Of a DNA stretch of 64,000 nucleotides, positions 51,670 through 60,979 are shown in pieces (the stretch's first letter is position 1; each line of letters opens with the position of its first letter). Origin of the DNA: Thermosipho affectus (GTDB lineage Bacteria; Thermotogota; Thermotogae; Thermotogales; Fervidobacteriaceae); assembly GCF_001990485.1 (NCBI RefSeq), contig NZ_LBFC01000015.1:1-64000 (forward strand), in the 5' to 3' direction. The position numbers were made by a program, and so were the translations under genes. The notes under the pieces are model-generated. The model had not been told where the DNA came from and ran no database searches. It saw only the letters and a list, made by a program, of their open reading frames with translations.

Positions 51670-53145
51670 TTGAAAATAAAAGAGATTTTAAAAGCCTTAA
51701 GTTCTGTCGTTTTAAAAGTTAATTGCGATGAAGAAATGGAATTTGATTATATTTCGTCAAATTCAAAAGATATTAAAGAAAACTCACTCTTTATTTGTAG
51801 AAAAGGATTTAACTTTGATTCTCACAAATTAGTAGATGACATCTCAGAAAAAGGGGCAAAGGTTTTCGTTGTTGAAGAAGAGATAAAAGACTATCCTTAT
51901 ATTTTAGTTGTTGATTCAAGAATAGCAGAATCGATAATCTCAGATATTTTTTTCAACAAGCCATATGAAAAATTAATAACTTTTGGAGTGACCGGCACTA
52001 ATGGTAAAACAACAACTGTACATCTATTTCACCACATAATGCATGAACTTGGTATAAAAGGAAGTATAAGTGGTACCGTCATGAACGATATTATGGGAGA
52101 CAAATTTTACCATCATAACACCACACCGGGGGCTATCGAAATAACGAAAAATATGTACAAAACCGTCCGTGAAAACGGAAAGTACTATGCAATGGAGGTT
52201 TCTTCTCATGCTCTTTCACAATACAGAGTGGAAAGTATAAAGTATGATATAGTGGGAATTACAAATATAACAAGGGATCATCTTGACTTTCACCAAACAT
52301 TTGAAAATTACAAAAAGGCAAAACTACATATATTAAACCTTTTAAAACCTAATGGCATTGCAGTTATAAACCATAAATTATTAAAAGATATACCAAATAA
52401 AAACATTAAAATTATCACTTTTGGCATCGATAACGACTCAGATTATGTAATTCACGAAATAAATTCAAACTGGTCTGGGATTTACTTTAGATTAGAAACA
52501 CCTTATGGAGAAAAAAAAGTAGCATCACAACTCTTAGGAGATTTTAATGCATTTAACATAACACTTGTGATTGCAGCTCTATCTGAAATAGGTTATGACA
52601 TAGATGAAGTAATATCCTCCATTTCCACATTTAGAGGTGTAGACGGACGCCTTGAAGTAATCTCAGAAGCAAAAAAATTGGGAATAGAAATTATAATAGA
52701 TTTTGCACATACCCCTGATGCCTTGGAAAAAGTCATATTATCACTTAGAAAAATTACCAAAGGAAGAATTATAACGGTATTTGGCGCAGGAGGACAATCC
52801 GATATTGGAAAAAGACCTATTATGGGAAAGATAGTCTCAAAATATTCAGATATTTCCATAATCACCACAGATGATCCACGTGGAGAAGATCCAGAAGAAA
52901 TTATAAAAGACATTGAAATGGGAATTGTTCCTGGAAGTTTAAGCCTATCAATAATCGATAGAAAAGAAGCAATTGATACGGCAATCACACTCGCAAATAG
53001 GGGAGATGTAATTTTAATTGCAGGGCGTGGTCACGAACCATATCAAGTATTCAACGAAAATTATAAAGTACCGTTTAAAGACAGGGATGTTACAATAGAT
53101 ATTATCTATAAAAAGATCAACAAAGGGGAAAAGACATTCAAATGA
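51670..53145 (+). CDS. murE: UDP-MurNAc-tripeptide synthetase MurE
   Basis: 491 residues. TFGVTGTNGKTTTVHLF is the ATP loop; SSHALSQYRVESIKYDIVGITNITRDHLDFH and FAHTPDALEKVI are Mur ligase signatures. The substrate-selecting motif reads DDPRGEDP. Most DAP-adding enzymes have DNPR; the T. maritima enzyme, which adds lysine, is reported to have DDPR, so lysine at position 3 is likely here. Start is TTG 51670 after GGGAGTG. Begins murE-(small gene)-mraY-wecA-like operon. Confidence 0.95.
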   Translation: MKIKEILKALSSVVLKVNCDEEMEFDYISSNSKDIKENSLFICRKGFNFDSHKLVDDISEKGAKVFVVEEEIKDYPYILVVDSRIAESIISDIFFNKPYEKLITFGVTGTNGKTTTVHLFHHIMHELGIKGSISGTVMNDIMGDKFYHHNTTPGAIEITKNMYKTVRENGKYYAMEVSSHALSQYRVESIKYDIVGITNITRDHLDFHQTFENYKKAKLHILNLLKPNGIAVINHKLLKDIPNKNIKIITFGIDNDSDYVIHEINSNWSGIYFRLETPYGEKKVASQLLGDFNAFNITLVIAALSEIGYDIDEVISSISTFRGVDGRLEVISEAKKLGIEIIIDFAHTPDALEKVILSLRKITKGRIITVFGAGGQSDIGKRPIMGKIVSKYSDISIITTDDPRGEDPEEIIKDIEMGIVPGSLSLSIIDRKEAIDTAITLANRGDVILIAGRGHEPYQVFNENYKVPFKDRDVTIDIIYKKINKGEKTFK

Positions 53146-53489
53146 TTTGCTTAAAAAACGTAAATATATCACTTTTAAAAAACTTTTTAGGAATAGATGT
53201 AGAAATTGTAAAGAAAGACAATAAATCATTTATCAACATTCCCGTGGATTGTACTATAGAAAAAGACGGAAAGATTATAAAAATTAAACTAGATAAAGAA
53301 TACAAGATATCCATCACAGATGGCGATTATTTTGTTATAGATTACAAATCTTCAAAAGATTTTCACAGATATTTGTTAAATCTAAATGGGGAAAAAGGCA
53401 TCTTTATATTCAAAAAATGCCTTAATACAGAAGAGTTACTCCACTTTATGCTATCCATATTTTTTATAGAAAAACTCATAGAGGAGTGA
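53142..53489 (+). CDS. Small protein of unknown function between murE and mraY
   Basis: 115 residues, ATG overlaps the murE stop by 4 bases and its own stop overlaps the mraY start. No signal peptide; a lysine-rich N-terminal half (FLGIDVEIVKKDNKSFINIPVDC, IEKDGKIIKIKLDKEYKI) of short strands and a hydrophobic C-terminal helix (LLHFMLSIFFIEKLIEE). In many bacteria murF lies at this place; this gene is far too short and lacks the GTNGKT loop. Tight coupling suggests a peptidoglycan-related role, but I do not recognise the family. Confidence 0.75.
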   Translation: MICLKNVNISLLKNFLGIDVEIVKKDNKSFINIPVDCTIEKDGKIIKIKLDKEYKISITDGDYFVIDYKSSKDFHRYLLNLNGEKGIFIFKKCLNTEELLHFMLSIFFIEKLIEE

Positions 53490-54361
53490 TTGTACTGCAT
53501 ATTTTATCTTTTTCTATATCTGCATTCTTGACTTATCTATACATCAAATTTATGAGAAAAGTAAAATTAGGACAGTATATAAGAGAAGAAGGCCCAGATC
53601 TTCACAATTACAAAACAGGTACCCCAACAGCTGGTGGAATAATTTTTGTAAGTATTGCTGTAATATTTGGAATTATATACAATATCCCCTTCTCGCTTAT
53701 ACTCTCTTTAATATTATTTGGATTTATTGGATTTCTAGATGATATATCTAGTATCTTAAAAAAACAGGCATTGGGGCTTAGAGCTTATCAAAAATTATTT
53801 TTACAAATAATATTCTCCATATTAATCATTTCATATTCAACAAATTCTACGATATTTGGCTTAAACGTTTCAAAAATAACGTATTACGCATTTTGGATAT
53901 TTACAATCACCGGTGCTTCAAACGCCGTAAATTTAACCGATGGAATTGATGGACTTGCTGGATGGGTTTGGATTACTTCCATCATACCACTTTCAATATA
54001 TGCAAAAGATTTTTCAACTGTTTTTTTGATTTCCACAGTATTAGCATTCTTGTTATTCAATACCAGACCAGCAAAAATTTTCATGGGTGATACAGGTTCT
54101 CTTTCACTTGGTGCATTTATTGCAACATTCGCCATGTTACACGGTTTGGAAAAAGAACTTATATTTTCATCAAGTATATTCATAATAGAAACTATAAGTG
54201 TTATCCTACAGGTAACATCTTTTAAAATTTTCAAAAAAAGAATTTTTAAGATGTCACCTATACACCACCATTTTGAATTGCTGGGATGGAAAGAAGAAAA
54301 GATAGTAGGGGTATTTTCCGCAATAAATCTAATAATAGCACTTACAGTATTAGGCTGGTGA
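53486..54361 (+). CDS. mraY: Phospho-MurNAc-pentapeptide transferase MraY
   Basis: 291 residues, about ten membrane helices, short for the family. GTPTAGGI, FLDDISSILKKQALGLRAYQK, NAVNLTDGIDGLA, MGDTGSLSLGA and SPIHHHFELLGWKE are all MraY signatures, including the Asp residues and the HHH loop. It makes lipid I. Start is uncertain: GTG 53486 lies on top of the ribosome site, and CTG 53495 would be better spaced after GAGGAG. Coupled to the small gene before it. Confidence 0.95.
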   Translation: MIVLHILSFSISAFLTYLYIKFMRKVKLGQYIREEGPDLHNYKTGTPTAGGIIFVSIAVIFGIIYNIPFSLILSLILFGFIGFLDDISSILKKQALGLRAYQKLFLQIIFSILIISYSTNSTIFGLNVSKITYYAFWIFTITGASNAVNLTDGIDGLAGWVWITSIIPLSIYAKDFSTVFLISTVLAFLLFNTRPAKIFMGDTGSLSLGAFIATFAMLHGLEKELIFSSSIFIIETISVILQVTSFKIFKKRIFKMSPIHHHFELLGWKEEKIVGVFSAINLIIALTVLGW

Positions 54362-54365
54362 AAAG

Positions 54366-55205
54366 TTGAATATAATCATATACTTTCTTGTAACAATACT
54401 TGTATTAATAATATCCAAAAAATTAAACCTTTTTATGGACTATCCAACTCAAAGAAAAAATCATACACTTCCCACTCCACAAATTGGCGGAATAATTTTG
54501 TTTATTCTACTTGCGATATATTCCAAAAATTCAATATTTATTCTTTTATTGCTTCTTCTTTTTGGAATATTAGACGATATGATAAAATTATCCTACAAAC
54601 AAAAATTTGTATTTGAATTTTTAATAGCTGTGTACTTCGTATGGAAACATAAATTAACCTTATTTGGGTATCAAAATATATTCACTGACATATTTGCAAT
54701 TGTCTGGATCGTTGCGTTTTTTAATGGAATTAACATGATAGACGGATTCAACGGACTTTCAACAGGAGTCTCCATTATATACTTTTCAACAATTGGAAAA
54801 TTTGATATATCTTTAATGTATTTACCTATATTCATTTTCAACTTCTATGGAAAGCTCTTTATGGGAGAAAGCGGTGTACTAATTACGGGGTATTTACTTC
54901 TTTCTTCTATATTGAAAATGGAAAATGAAATGGTATTTTTGACTATATTCTTTGGATATCCCTTCTACGAAGTTGTCGCAAGTTTTACAAGGCGAATTTT
55001 ATCTAAAGAAAACCCCTTTATTGCAGACAGAAAACACCTTCATCATATCCTACATGAAAAAATGGGTAGTGCCTTTTTAGGGATTTCTTATTTACTTGCC
55101 TACACACTTACGCTTTTTCCAAGAAATTATGTAAGTATTATTTATTATCTCTCTATATCTTTATTCATTTTCTTTATACATTTTAAATTAACAAAAGAAA
55201 AATAA
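54366..55205 (+). CDS. WecA/TagO-like polyprenyl-phosphate sugar transferase
   Basis: 279 residues, about nine membrane helices. DYPTQRKNHTLPTPQIGGI, FGILDDMIKLSYKQKF, NGINMIDGFNGLSTG and FIADRKHLHHIL are the motifs of the WecA branch of the same superfamily as MraY. It attaches a sugar phosphate to undecaprenyl phosphate to start a surface polymer. Start TTG 54366 follows GGTG by 5 bases, directly after mraY. It may start the polysaccharide exported by the genes at 45361-49849. Confidence 0.9.
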   Translation: MNIIIYFLVTILVLIISKKLNLFMDYPTQRKNHTLPTPQIGGIILFILLAIYSKNSIFILLLLLLFGILDDMIKLSYKQKFVFEFLIAVYFVWKHKLTLFGYQNIFTDIFAIVWIVAFFNGINMIDGFNGLSTGVSIIYFSTIGKFDISLMYLPIFIFNFYGKLFMGESGVLITGYLLLSSILKMENEMVFLTIFFGYPFYEVVASFTRRILSKENPFIADRKHLHHILHEKMGSAFLGISYLLAYTLTLFPRNYVSIIYYLSISLFIFFIHFKLTKEK

Positions 55206-55230
55206 TCAACTCCACTGTTTTACCTATTAA

Positions 55231-55258
55231 AAAAACAATCCCCAAAGGGATTGTTTTT
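55231..55258. terminator. Terminator between murE operon and flagellar ring operon
   Basis: AAAAACAATCCC / GGGATTGTTTTT with a CAAA loop; tracts on both sides fit the two convergent operons. Confidence 0.9.
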
Positions 55259-55297
55259 ATCTTTACAAAAACTTTATATGTAATTTTGTCCATAAAA

Positions 55298-55564
55298 TTA
55301 CTTTTTTTGATACACTTTCCCACCAAGATATTTATACACACTTTCTGTTAAACCTTTTAAATCGGTCTTTGCGGCGTTTTTTGAGTACTCATAAAGTAGG
55401 TTTTCTCTAAACCACTTTTCCCCAAAACTTTCTGGAACCAAAGATGATTTTGGAATAGTATCATACATCTTCCTAAAAATTTGAAAGAAAAAATTTGCAA
55501 CAAATTCTTCTGAAACCTTTTTCAATTTATCAACTTTTACTTGATTAACAGATTCAACTCTCAC
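55298..55564 (-). CDS. flgJ: FlgJ-like rod-binding protein (N-terminal domain only)
   Basis: 88 residues. KLKKVSEEFVANFFFQIFRKMYDTIPKSS and WFRENLLYEYSKNAAK match the rod-binding half of FlgJ. The muramidase half of enterobacterial FlgJ is absent, as is common. GTG start after GAGGTGA. Last of flgA-flgH-flgI-flgJ. Confidence 0.85.
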   Translation of the reverse strand: MRVESVNQVKVDKLKKVSEEFVANFFFQIFRKMYDTIPKSSLVPESFGEKWFRENLLYEYSKNAAKTDLKGLTESVYKYLGGKVYQKK

Positions 55565-55573
55565 ACTATCACC

Positions 55574-56563
55574 TCACATTACTTTAACTTCCGCAAATAT
55601 CGCACCTGCTTTGTGTAACTCCTGAATTATCCCTATTATGTCTTGAGGTGTAGCTCCCAGTGCTTTGAGTGCAGATATCAAATTGGAAATAGTAGCTTCT
55701 TGTCCCTCTATTTCACCATTTTGAATATTCACCACAAAATTCCCATAACTTAATGTAAAATCTGAAATCCTAATATCTCCTCCAAAAATGACGGTTCCCG
55801 TTCGCTCGTTGATAATCACCTTTGCAGCTTGATCTGGAACTACTTCAAGTTCTTCAATTATAGACAAAAACGTTATCAAATCATCCAAGAAAGCATCCGG
55901 TATTTGCACCTTAATAGATGCGGGATCATTTGCCTTTGCAAGCTTTAAATCAAACTTCTGATTTATAGCGGCTGCAACCCTCGCAGATGTTGTAATATCT
56001 GGATTTTGTAAAAGAATAGTTATACTGTTCTCAGAAACAATATTTGAAGGGATTTCCTTTTCTATCAAAGCACCATTTGGTATATAACCTGTAACTTTAA
56101 ATCTGCTTTGCAAATTAACAGATGATTTTACTTCCACACCACCTGTTGACACTGGACCTTGGGCAACTGCGTAAACATTACCATCCGCACCGTAAAGAGG
56201 TGTTTGTATTAAAACCCCATTTTCCAAGCTTTTTGCACTTCCAAGAGACGCTACAACTACATCTAATCTCATTCCTTCTTTGTAAAAAGGTGGAATATCA
56301 GCTACAACCATAACAAGTGCGGTATTATTAGATTTTATATCACTTTCTGAGATGGGAATTCCAAAATTTTTAAACATATTTGCAAGAAGTGGAGAATTTA
56401 AAGATCCCCCATCACCAGTACCGTTAAGACCTACGACAATACCTACTCCAAAAAGTTGGTTATCTCTGGCTCCCCTAAATTTTGCAATATCTTTTATCCT
56501 TACAACCGCCGAAAATGAAATTAAAGATACTATCAAAAACGTAAAAATTATCCTTTTTTTCAT
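55574..56563 (-). CDS. flgI: Flagellar P-ring protein FlgI
   Basis: 329 residues from ATG 56563 (MKKRIIFTFLIVSLISFSA, a signal peptide) after GGAAGG. VVRIKDIAKFRGARDNQLFGVGIVVGLNGTGD, LANMFKNFGI, VVADIPPF and ALGATPQDIIGIIQELHKAGA are FlgI signatures. It forms the ring in the peptidoglycan layer. A longer in-frame start overlaps flgH and lacks a signal peptide. Confidence 0.96.
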   Translation of the reverse strand: MKKRIIFTFLIVSLISFSAVVRIKDIAKFRGARDNQLFGVGIVVGLNGTGDGGSLNSPLLANMFKNFGIPISESDIKSNNTALVMVVADIPPFYKEGMRLDVVVASLGSAKSLENGVLIQTPLYGADGNVYAVAQGPVSTGGVEVKSSVNLQSRFKVTGYIPNGALIEKEIPSNIVSENSITILLQNPDITTSARVAAAINQKFDLKLAKANDPASIKVQIPDAFLDDLITFLSIIEELEVVPDQAAKVIINERTGTVIFGGDIRISDFTLSYGNFVVNIQNGEIEGQEATISNLISALKALGATPQDIIGIIQELHKAGAIFAEVKVM

Positions 56564-56573
56564 ACCTTCCACC

Positions 56574-57158
56574 TCATCTAAATAAATCTGCAATTGATGA
56601 AAGAACCAAACCCAACCAACTTCCCTCATTTGGATCATCTTCAAAAATTATCTTTCCGTTTTCCCATATCTGTGCATCCATCAAATCGGTGGAATCAACT
56701 GTATTTTTAGGCGATATAACTTCAGGATTTACCCACCCTGTTATTATAATCTCTCTTAAATCATTCCCAACCTTTATATTTTTCCTACCTTCAACGTATA
56801 AATTCCCATACTCATCTACTTTTTTCACAATTGCCGTTATTTGGAGTATAACACTTGTTTGGCTCTTATTTGAACTCTTTACTTTATCAGAATCCTTAAT
56901 TGGCAAAAATTTAGATAAATCCGTTCCTAAAATCTTTGCCCCACTATTTATTGCACCTAATATCGTATTTTTAAAAGAATCCACCTCTGAACTTGTAGAA
57001 AACCTCGGTGTCTCATATACCAGTATATTTACCACATCTCCCACTTTGGAAGCCCTCTTGCTGGCTATTATATTTCCAAATTTACTATTTGGGTTATATA
57101 TGGAATTTGAAAAGACAAAAATTGAAATAATCAAAAATATTATTAAAATCTTTTTCAT
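56574..57158 (-). CDS. flgH: Flagellar L-ring protein FlgH, without lipobox
   Basis: 194 residues. A signal peptide (MKKILIIFLIISIFVFSNS) is followed by KVGDVVNILVYETPRFSTSS and VEGRKNIKVGNDLREIIITGWVNPEVISPKNTVDSTDLMDA, typical L-ring features. The usual lipoprotein Cys after the signal is missing, so outer-membrane anchoring differs from enterobacteria. GGAGGTG precedes ATG. Overlaps flgA by 4 bases. Confidence 0.94.
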   Translation of the reverse strand: MKKILIIFLIISIFVFSNSIYNPNSKFGNIIASKRASKVGDVVNILVYETPRFSTSSEVDSFKNTILGAINSGAKILGTDLSKFLPIKDSDKVKSSNKSQTSVILQITAIVKKVDEYGNLYVEGRKNIKVGNDLREIIITGWVNPEVISPKNTVDSTDLMDAQIWENGKIIFEDDPNEGSWLGLVLSSIADLFR

Positions 57159-58087
57159 TTTGACACCTCCACAACCCTCAACATAGGGCCTTTAACAACC
57201 AATCCGTAAACTATTTTTCCAGTATCCACATTTCTTGCCTTAATTACGTCTCCCACATTTCCACTTTCCATAGCCCTAAGCAATGCATGCACCTTTACAC
57301 CTGGAAGCTCTACGTATCCAAATATTAATTGTCCTACAACCACATCCGGAATTTCTTCTAAATACTCTTCGTAAATAGGTTCACCTATTTTAAAATACTT
57401 CTTAGAAATCATGGGAAGTTTAGATATATCAACCGGTGTACCATGTAATGATAAAATATTTATATCGCTGTATACAATATCTTCTTTCTTTATTTGCTCT
57501 CCATAATTAATATTTCTCGCAGCAACAGGTATTTTCCTAATATATTCGGCTATCAAATTAACGTTAAAATATCCCCTCGTTCTACCTTTTTCCTTTAAAG
57601 AAAAACGTACAAGAAAACTACCACCAATTGATTCAATAACATCGTAATCAAAGTTATCGTGTTGTACAATTGAACCATATGTTGATACAATTTTTACAGT
57701 TGCACCATCTGGAAGCCTTGAAAGTACCAATTTTTTTGAAAGTTCTTTTGCAAAATCCTCTGTCAACGTGGCAGTCGTACTTTCATTTGTTAAAACAGGC
57801 GGAAAATATACTTTTATATAACCAAAAGTAGGAGTAGCCTCAATTTGAGTGGCTACTCGAGACAATCTTTGCAAAACATACTTTACATTTACATCTAATG
57901 TCGTATCTTCTGGGATATACGCAAGGGTAATATTTTTTAGCGATGTTGCATCAATACCAGTAAAAGTTGCAGCTACATCGTATACAGTAATAGAATTAGT
58001 GGTTACCGTTGAAAAATCTAAAAACTGTATAAACATAGAAAACGAAAAGAAAGGTAAAAGCAAAAAAAGAAATATCACACGTTTCAT
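57155..58087 (-). CDS. flgA: Flagellar P-ring assembly chaperone FlgA
   Basis: 310 residues with signal peptide (MKRVIFLFLLLPFFSFS). The C-terminal SAF-type domain shows VPVAARNINYGEQIKKEDIVYSD, KYFKIGEPIYEEYLEEIPDVVVGQ and AMESGNVGDVIKARNVDTGKIVYGLV, as in FlgA. The long N-terminal part is lineage-specific. First of the ring genes, so the set encodes both rings needed to cross an outer membrane. Gene starts 1 base after gyrB ends. Confidence 0.9.
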   Translation of the reverse strand: MKRVIFLFLLLPFFSFSMFIQFLDFSTVTTNSITVYDVAATFTGIDATSLKNITLAYIPEDTTLDVNVKYVLQRLSRVATQIEATPTFGYIKVYFPPVLTNESTTATLTEDFAKELSKKLVLSRLPDGATVKIVSTYGSIVQHDNFDYDVIESIGGSFLVRFSLKEKGRTRGYFNVNLIAEYIRKIPVAARNINYGEQIKKEDIVYSDINILSLHGTPVDISKLPMISKKYFKIGEPIYEEYLEEIPDVVVGQLIFGYVELPGVKVHALLRAMESGNVGDVIKARNVDTGKIVYGLVVKGPMLRVVEVSK

Positions 58088-58088
58088 T

Positions 58089-59972
58089 TTAAATATCTAT
58101 CTCCTTTACTTGAAGTGCATGTCTAAAGATAAATTCTTTCCTACTCTCAGTGTCACTACCCATAAGCATTTCAAAAAGTTCATCTGCTTCCTCTGCATCC
58201 TCAATCTGCACTTTCAAGAGCTTTCTATTTTCCGGATCCATCGTAGTTTCCCAAAGTTGCTGCGGGTTCATTTCACCAAGACCTTTGTACCTTTGTATCT
58301 CAATTTTTTTATCTTTTATACTTTCTTTAAAATCTTCTAATTCTTCATCACTGTAAAAATAGTACGATTTTCTTCCCATATTAACTCTATAAAGAGGTGG
58401 TTGTGCTATGTAAATTTTACCATCATCAATTAACTTTCTCATATACCTGTAAAAAAGGGTTAAAAGTAAAGTCCTTATATGTGCACCATCAACATCTGCA
58501 TCGGTCATTATAATTATCTTTCCATACCTAAGCTTTGAAGTATCAAAATCATCTCCTATTCCCGTTCCAAGTGCTGTTATTATATCCCTAATCTGTTCAT
58601 TTTTTAATAACTTAAGCCAACCACTTTTCTCAACGTTCAAAATTTTTCCCCTTAACGGCAAAATAGCTTGAAAATTTCTATCCCTTGCCTGTTTTGCGGA
58701 TCCTCCAGCAGAATCACCCTCAACTATAAACAACTCGGACTCTTCCATTTTCTTTGTTATACAATCTGCCAACTTTCCAGGCAATGAAGAACTTCCAAAA
58801 ACACTTTTTCTTTTTATCATTTCCCTTGCATGCTTTGCCGCTTCTCTAGCTTTTTTTGCTTCCAAAGCCTTTTGAATTATTATCTTTAAAGTACTTTCCG
58901 AATTATCAAAATATTCCAAAAGTTTTTCCCTAACAACCTTTGCAACTGCTTCTTGTACCTCTTCATTTCCAAGTTTTGATTTAGTCTGTCCTTCAAATTC
59001 TGGAGTTTTAGACATCAACACACTAACAATAGCAACAATACCTTCGCGCACATCTTCCCCTCTTAAAGTATCTTTTTTCAACTGACCCGTTTTCTTTCCC
59101 AATTCATTCACAACACGTGTAAATGCGGTTTTAAAACCCGTAACATGTGTACCACCATCAACCGTTCTTATGTTATTTACAAATGAATAAATCTTTTCAA
59201 AATCTGATGCAGTATATTGAAAACATACATCAACCTTTATACCATTGTATTCCCCAGAAACCAAAATAGGTTCGTGCAAACTCTTTGCACCTTTACTTAA
59301 ATAATTTACAAATTCTTTTAAACCACCTGTAAAGTGGTATGTTTTTTCTATATTTTCCCTTTCATCTTTAAAGACTATTGTAACTTGTGGATTTAAAAAC
59401 GCAAGTTCCCTTAACCTTATTAAAATCGTATCAGAATCAAATTCTACAGTGGAAAAAATTTCTGAATCTGGTTTGAACCTTACAATTGTTCCTCTTTTTT
59501 CGGTATTACCAATTATTTTTACTTCAGTTAGTGGTACCCCTCTTTGATACTTTTGATAGTATATTTTACCTTCTCTATGCACTTCTACTTCCAGCCACTC
59601 TGATAATGCATTTACAACGGAAGCACCAACACCGTGTAATCCACCACTTACCTTGTAGGAATCCTTCGAAAATTTTCCACCCGCATGTAATGTGGTCATT
59701 ACCACTTCTAGCGCACTTTTACCCGTTTCAGGGTGGATATCTACAGGAATTCCCCTACCGTTATCTTCTATTTCAACGCTACCATCTTCAAAGATAGTTA
59801 CATAAATTGTATCACAATATCCTTGTAAGGCTTCATCTATACTGTTATCCACTATTTCATATACCAAATGATGAAGGCCTGCCTTTCCTGTTGAACCTAT
59901 ATACATTCCAGGTCTTTGCCTTACAGGTTCAAGACCTTTTAACACTTTTATATTCTGCGCATTATAATCCAT
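58089..59972 (-). CDS. gyrB: DNA gyrase subunit B
   Basis: 627 residues. GLEPVRQRPGMYIGSTGKAGLHHLVYEIVDNSIDEA and GLHGVGASVVNALSEW form the ATPase site. EGDSAGGSAKQARDRNFQAILPLRGKI and DADVDGAHIRTLLLTLFYRYM form the TOPRIM site, and QRYKGLGEMNPQQLWETTM ends the protein. Gyrase and topoisomerase IV B subunits are close; the organism may have only one. gyrA is not nearby. GAGGAGG before ATG. Confidence 0.95.
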   Translation of the reverse strand: MDYNAQNIKVLKGLEPVRQRPGMYIGSTGKAGLHHLVYEIVDNSIDEALQGYCDTIYVTIFEDGSVEIEDNGRGIPVDIHPETGKSALEVVMTTLHAGGKFSKDSYKVSGGLHGVGASVVNALSEWLEVEVHREGKIYYQKYQRGVPLTEVKIIGNTEKRGTIVRFKPDSEIFSTVEFDSDTILIRLRELAFLNPQVTIVFKDERENIEKTYHFTGGLKEFVNYLSKGAKSLHEPILVSGEYNGIKVDVCFQYTASDFEKIYSFVNNIRTVDGGTHVTGFKTAFTRVVNELGKKTGQLKKDTLRGEDVREGIVAIVSVLMSKTPEFEGQTKSKLGNEEVQEAVAKVVREKLLEYFDNSESTLKIIIQKALEAKKAREAAKHAREMIKRKSVFGSSSLPGKLADCITKKMEESELFIVEGDSAGGSAKQARDRNFQAILPLRGKILNVEKSGWLKLLKNEQIRDIITALGTGIGDDFDTSKLRYGKIIIMTDADVDGAHIRTLLLTLFYRYMRKLIDDGKIYIAQPPLYRVNMGRKSYYFYSDEELEDFKESIKDKKIEIQRYKGLGEMNPQQLWETTMDPENRKLLKVQIEDAEEADELFEMLMGSDTESRKEFIFRHALQVKEIDI

Positions 59973-59973
59973 T

Positions 59974-60261
59974 TTAATGCCTCCTCTTTTTTATTATTAC
60001 CTTTTTCACATAATCTTCTCCTAACTTTTTATTCATGTTTTCACGTATTTTTTCCCTAAAAAATTGCAATTCAATAGCATACATCTCATCACATTCTATA
60101 TAAAGATTTCCTCTGTTAAAGTAAGTTACCTTACAATGCTCATTAAAAGGTACACCAATCACTTCTTTAAAATGATCCCTTGAAATAGACGAAATATACA
60201 ATTTTCTAAAAAGAGGACTTTTTTTGGAAAGCTCTTTAAAAACTTCCGCTAATTTTTTCAT
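59974..60261 (-). CDS. DUF721 (DciA-like) protein
   Basis: 95 residues from ATG 60261 (MKKLAEVFKELSKKSPLFRKL) after GAGGAG; a longer frame runs further into the aminotransferase gene. The C-terminal half (VIGVPFNEHCKVTYFNRGNLYIECDEMYAIELQFFREKIRENMNKKLG) is the KH-like DUF721 fold, found in the helicase loader DciA and relatives often beside gyrB or recF. Overlaps the aminotransferase gene by 26 bases. Confidence 0.85.
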   Translation of the reverse strand: MKKLAEVFKELSKKSPLFRKLYISSISRDHFKEVIGVPFNEHCKVTYFNRGNLYIECDEMYAIELQFFREKIRENMNKKLGEDYVKKVIIKKRRH

Positions 60262-60979
60262 TAATATACTCCTCAAAAGACTTGGAAAGTTCTTTGGAAA
60301 GAGATGTCTCAAACTTATATTTTCCTAAGTAATTTACAGGCACAATCCCACCACTTGTATGAGTTAAAAAAAGCTCATCTGCAAAAAAAAGCTCTTTTAA
60401 CTCTATCTTTGTTTCTCTTACCAAATATCCCATCTCTTTTAACATTTCTATTACATATTTTCTTGTAATCCCCTCTAATACTCCGCTTTCGATAGAAGGC
60501 GTATAGACCATACCATCTTTTACAAGAAAAATGTTTGAAAAACTTCCCTCACAAACAAAACCCTGACCATTTAATAAAATAACATCATAGTTTTCGCCTT
60601 TGCGCTTTCTTGCAAGATGTAAATCTGCTCTCCCCAAAGATTTAAAATTTGGGGGAATCGATATAGGATCCGCATGCCTAATTTTTGAAATATCTACTTT
60701 TACATCCAAAACTTTCTTTTTTTCAAAATACTCACCAATAGAATATAAAGTAACTCCGTTGTTTACAATTCCATATATCTTAATTCTATCAAATTCTAAT
60801 TTATTCTCCACTTCACATAAAAATTGCTTGTATGAAATCTTTTCCCCCAAATAACTTAAAGAGCCTAAAAACCTTTTGTAATGCTCTTTAACTGCAAACG
60901 GCTTTCCATTATACACCCTCAAAGTCTCATACACAACTATCCCATTTAAAACTTTATTGACTAGAAAGCTTTCGGTCAT
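60236..60979 (-). CDS. Class IV aminotransferase (branched-chain or aminodeoxychorismate lyase-like)
   Basis: 247 residues. VVYETLRVYNGKPFAVKEHYKRF, FKSLGRADLHLARKRKGENYDVILLNGQGFVCEGSFSNIFLVKDG and SGVLEGITRKYVIE match class IV PLP enzymes. The Lys in FKSLG is the probable PLP lysine. Shorter than BCAT (about 300) and close to PabC or D-amino acid transaminase. With folA in the window a folate role is possible. Overlaps mtaB by 26 bases. Confidence 0.83.
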   Translation of the reverse strand: MTESFLVNKVLNGIVVYETLRVYNGKPFAVKEHYKRFLGSLSYLGEKISYKQFLCEVENKLEFDRIKIYGIVNNGVTLYSIGEYFEKKKVLDVKVDISKIRHADPISIPPNFKSLGRADLHLARKRKGENYDVILLNGQGFVCEGSFSNIFLVKDGMVYTPSIESGVLEGITRKYVIEMLKEMGYLVRETKIELKELFFADELFLTHTSGGIVPVNYLGKYKFETSLSKELSKSFEEYINEKISGSF

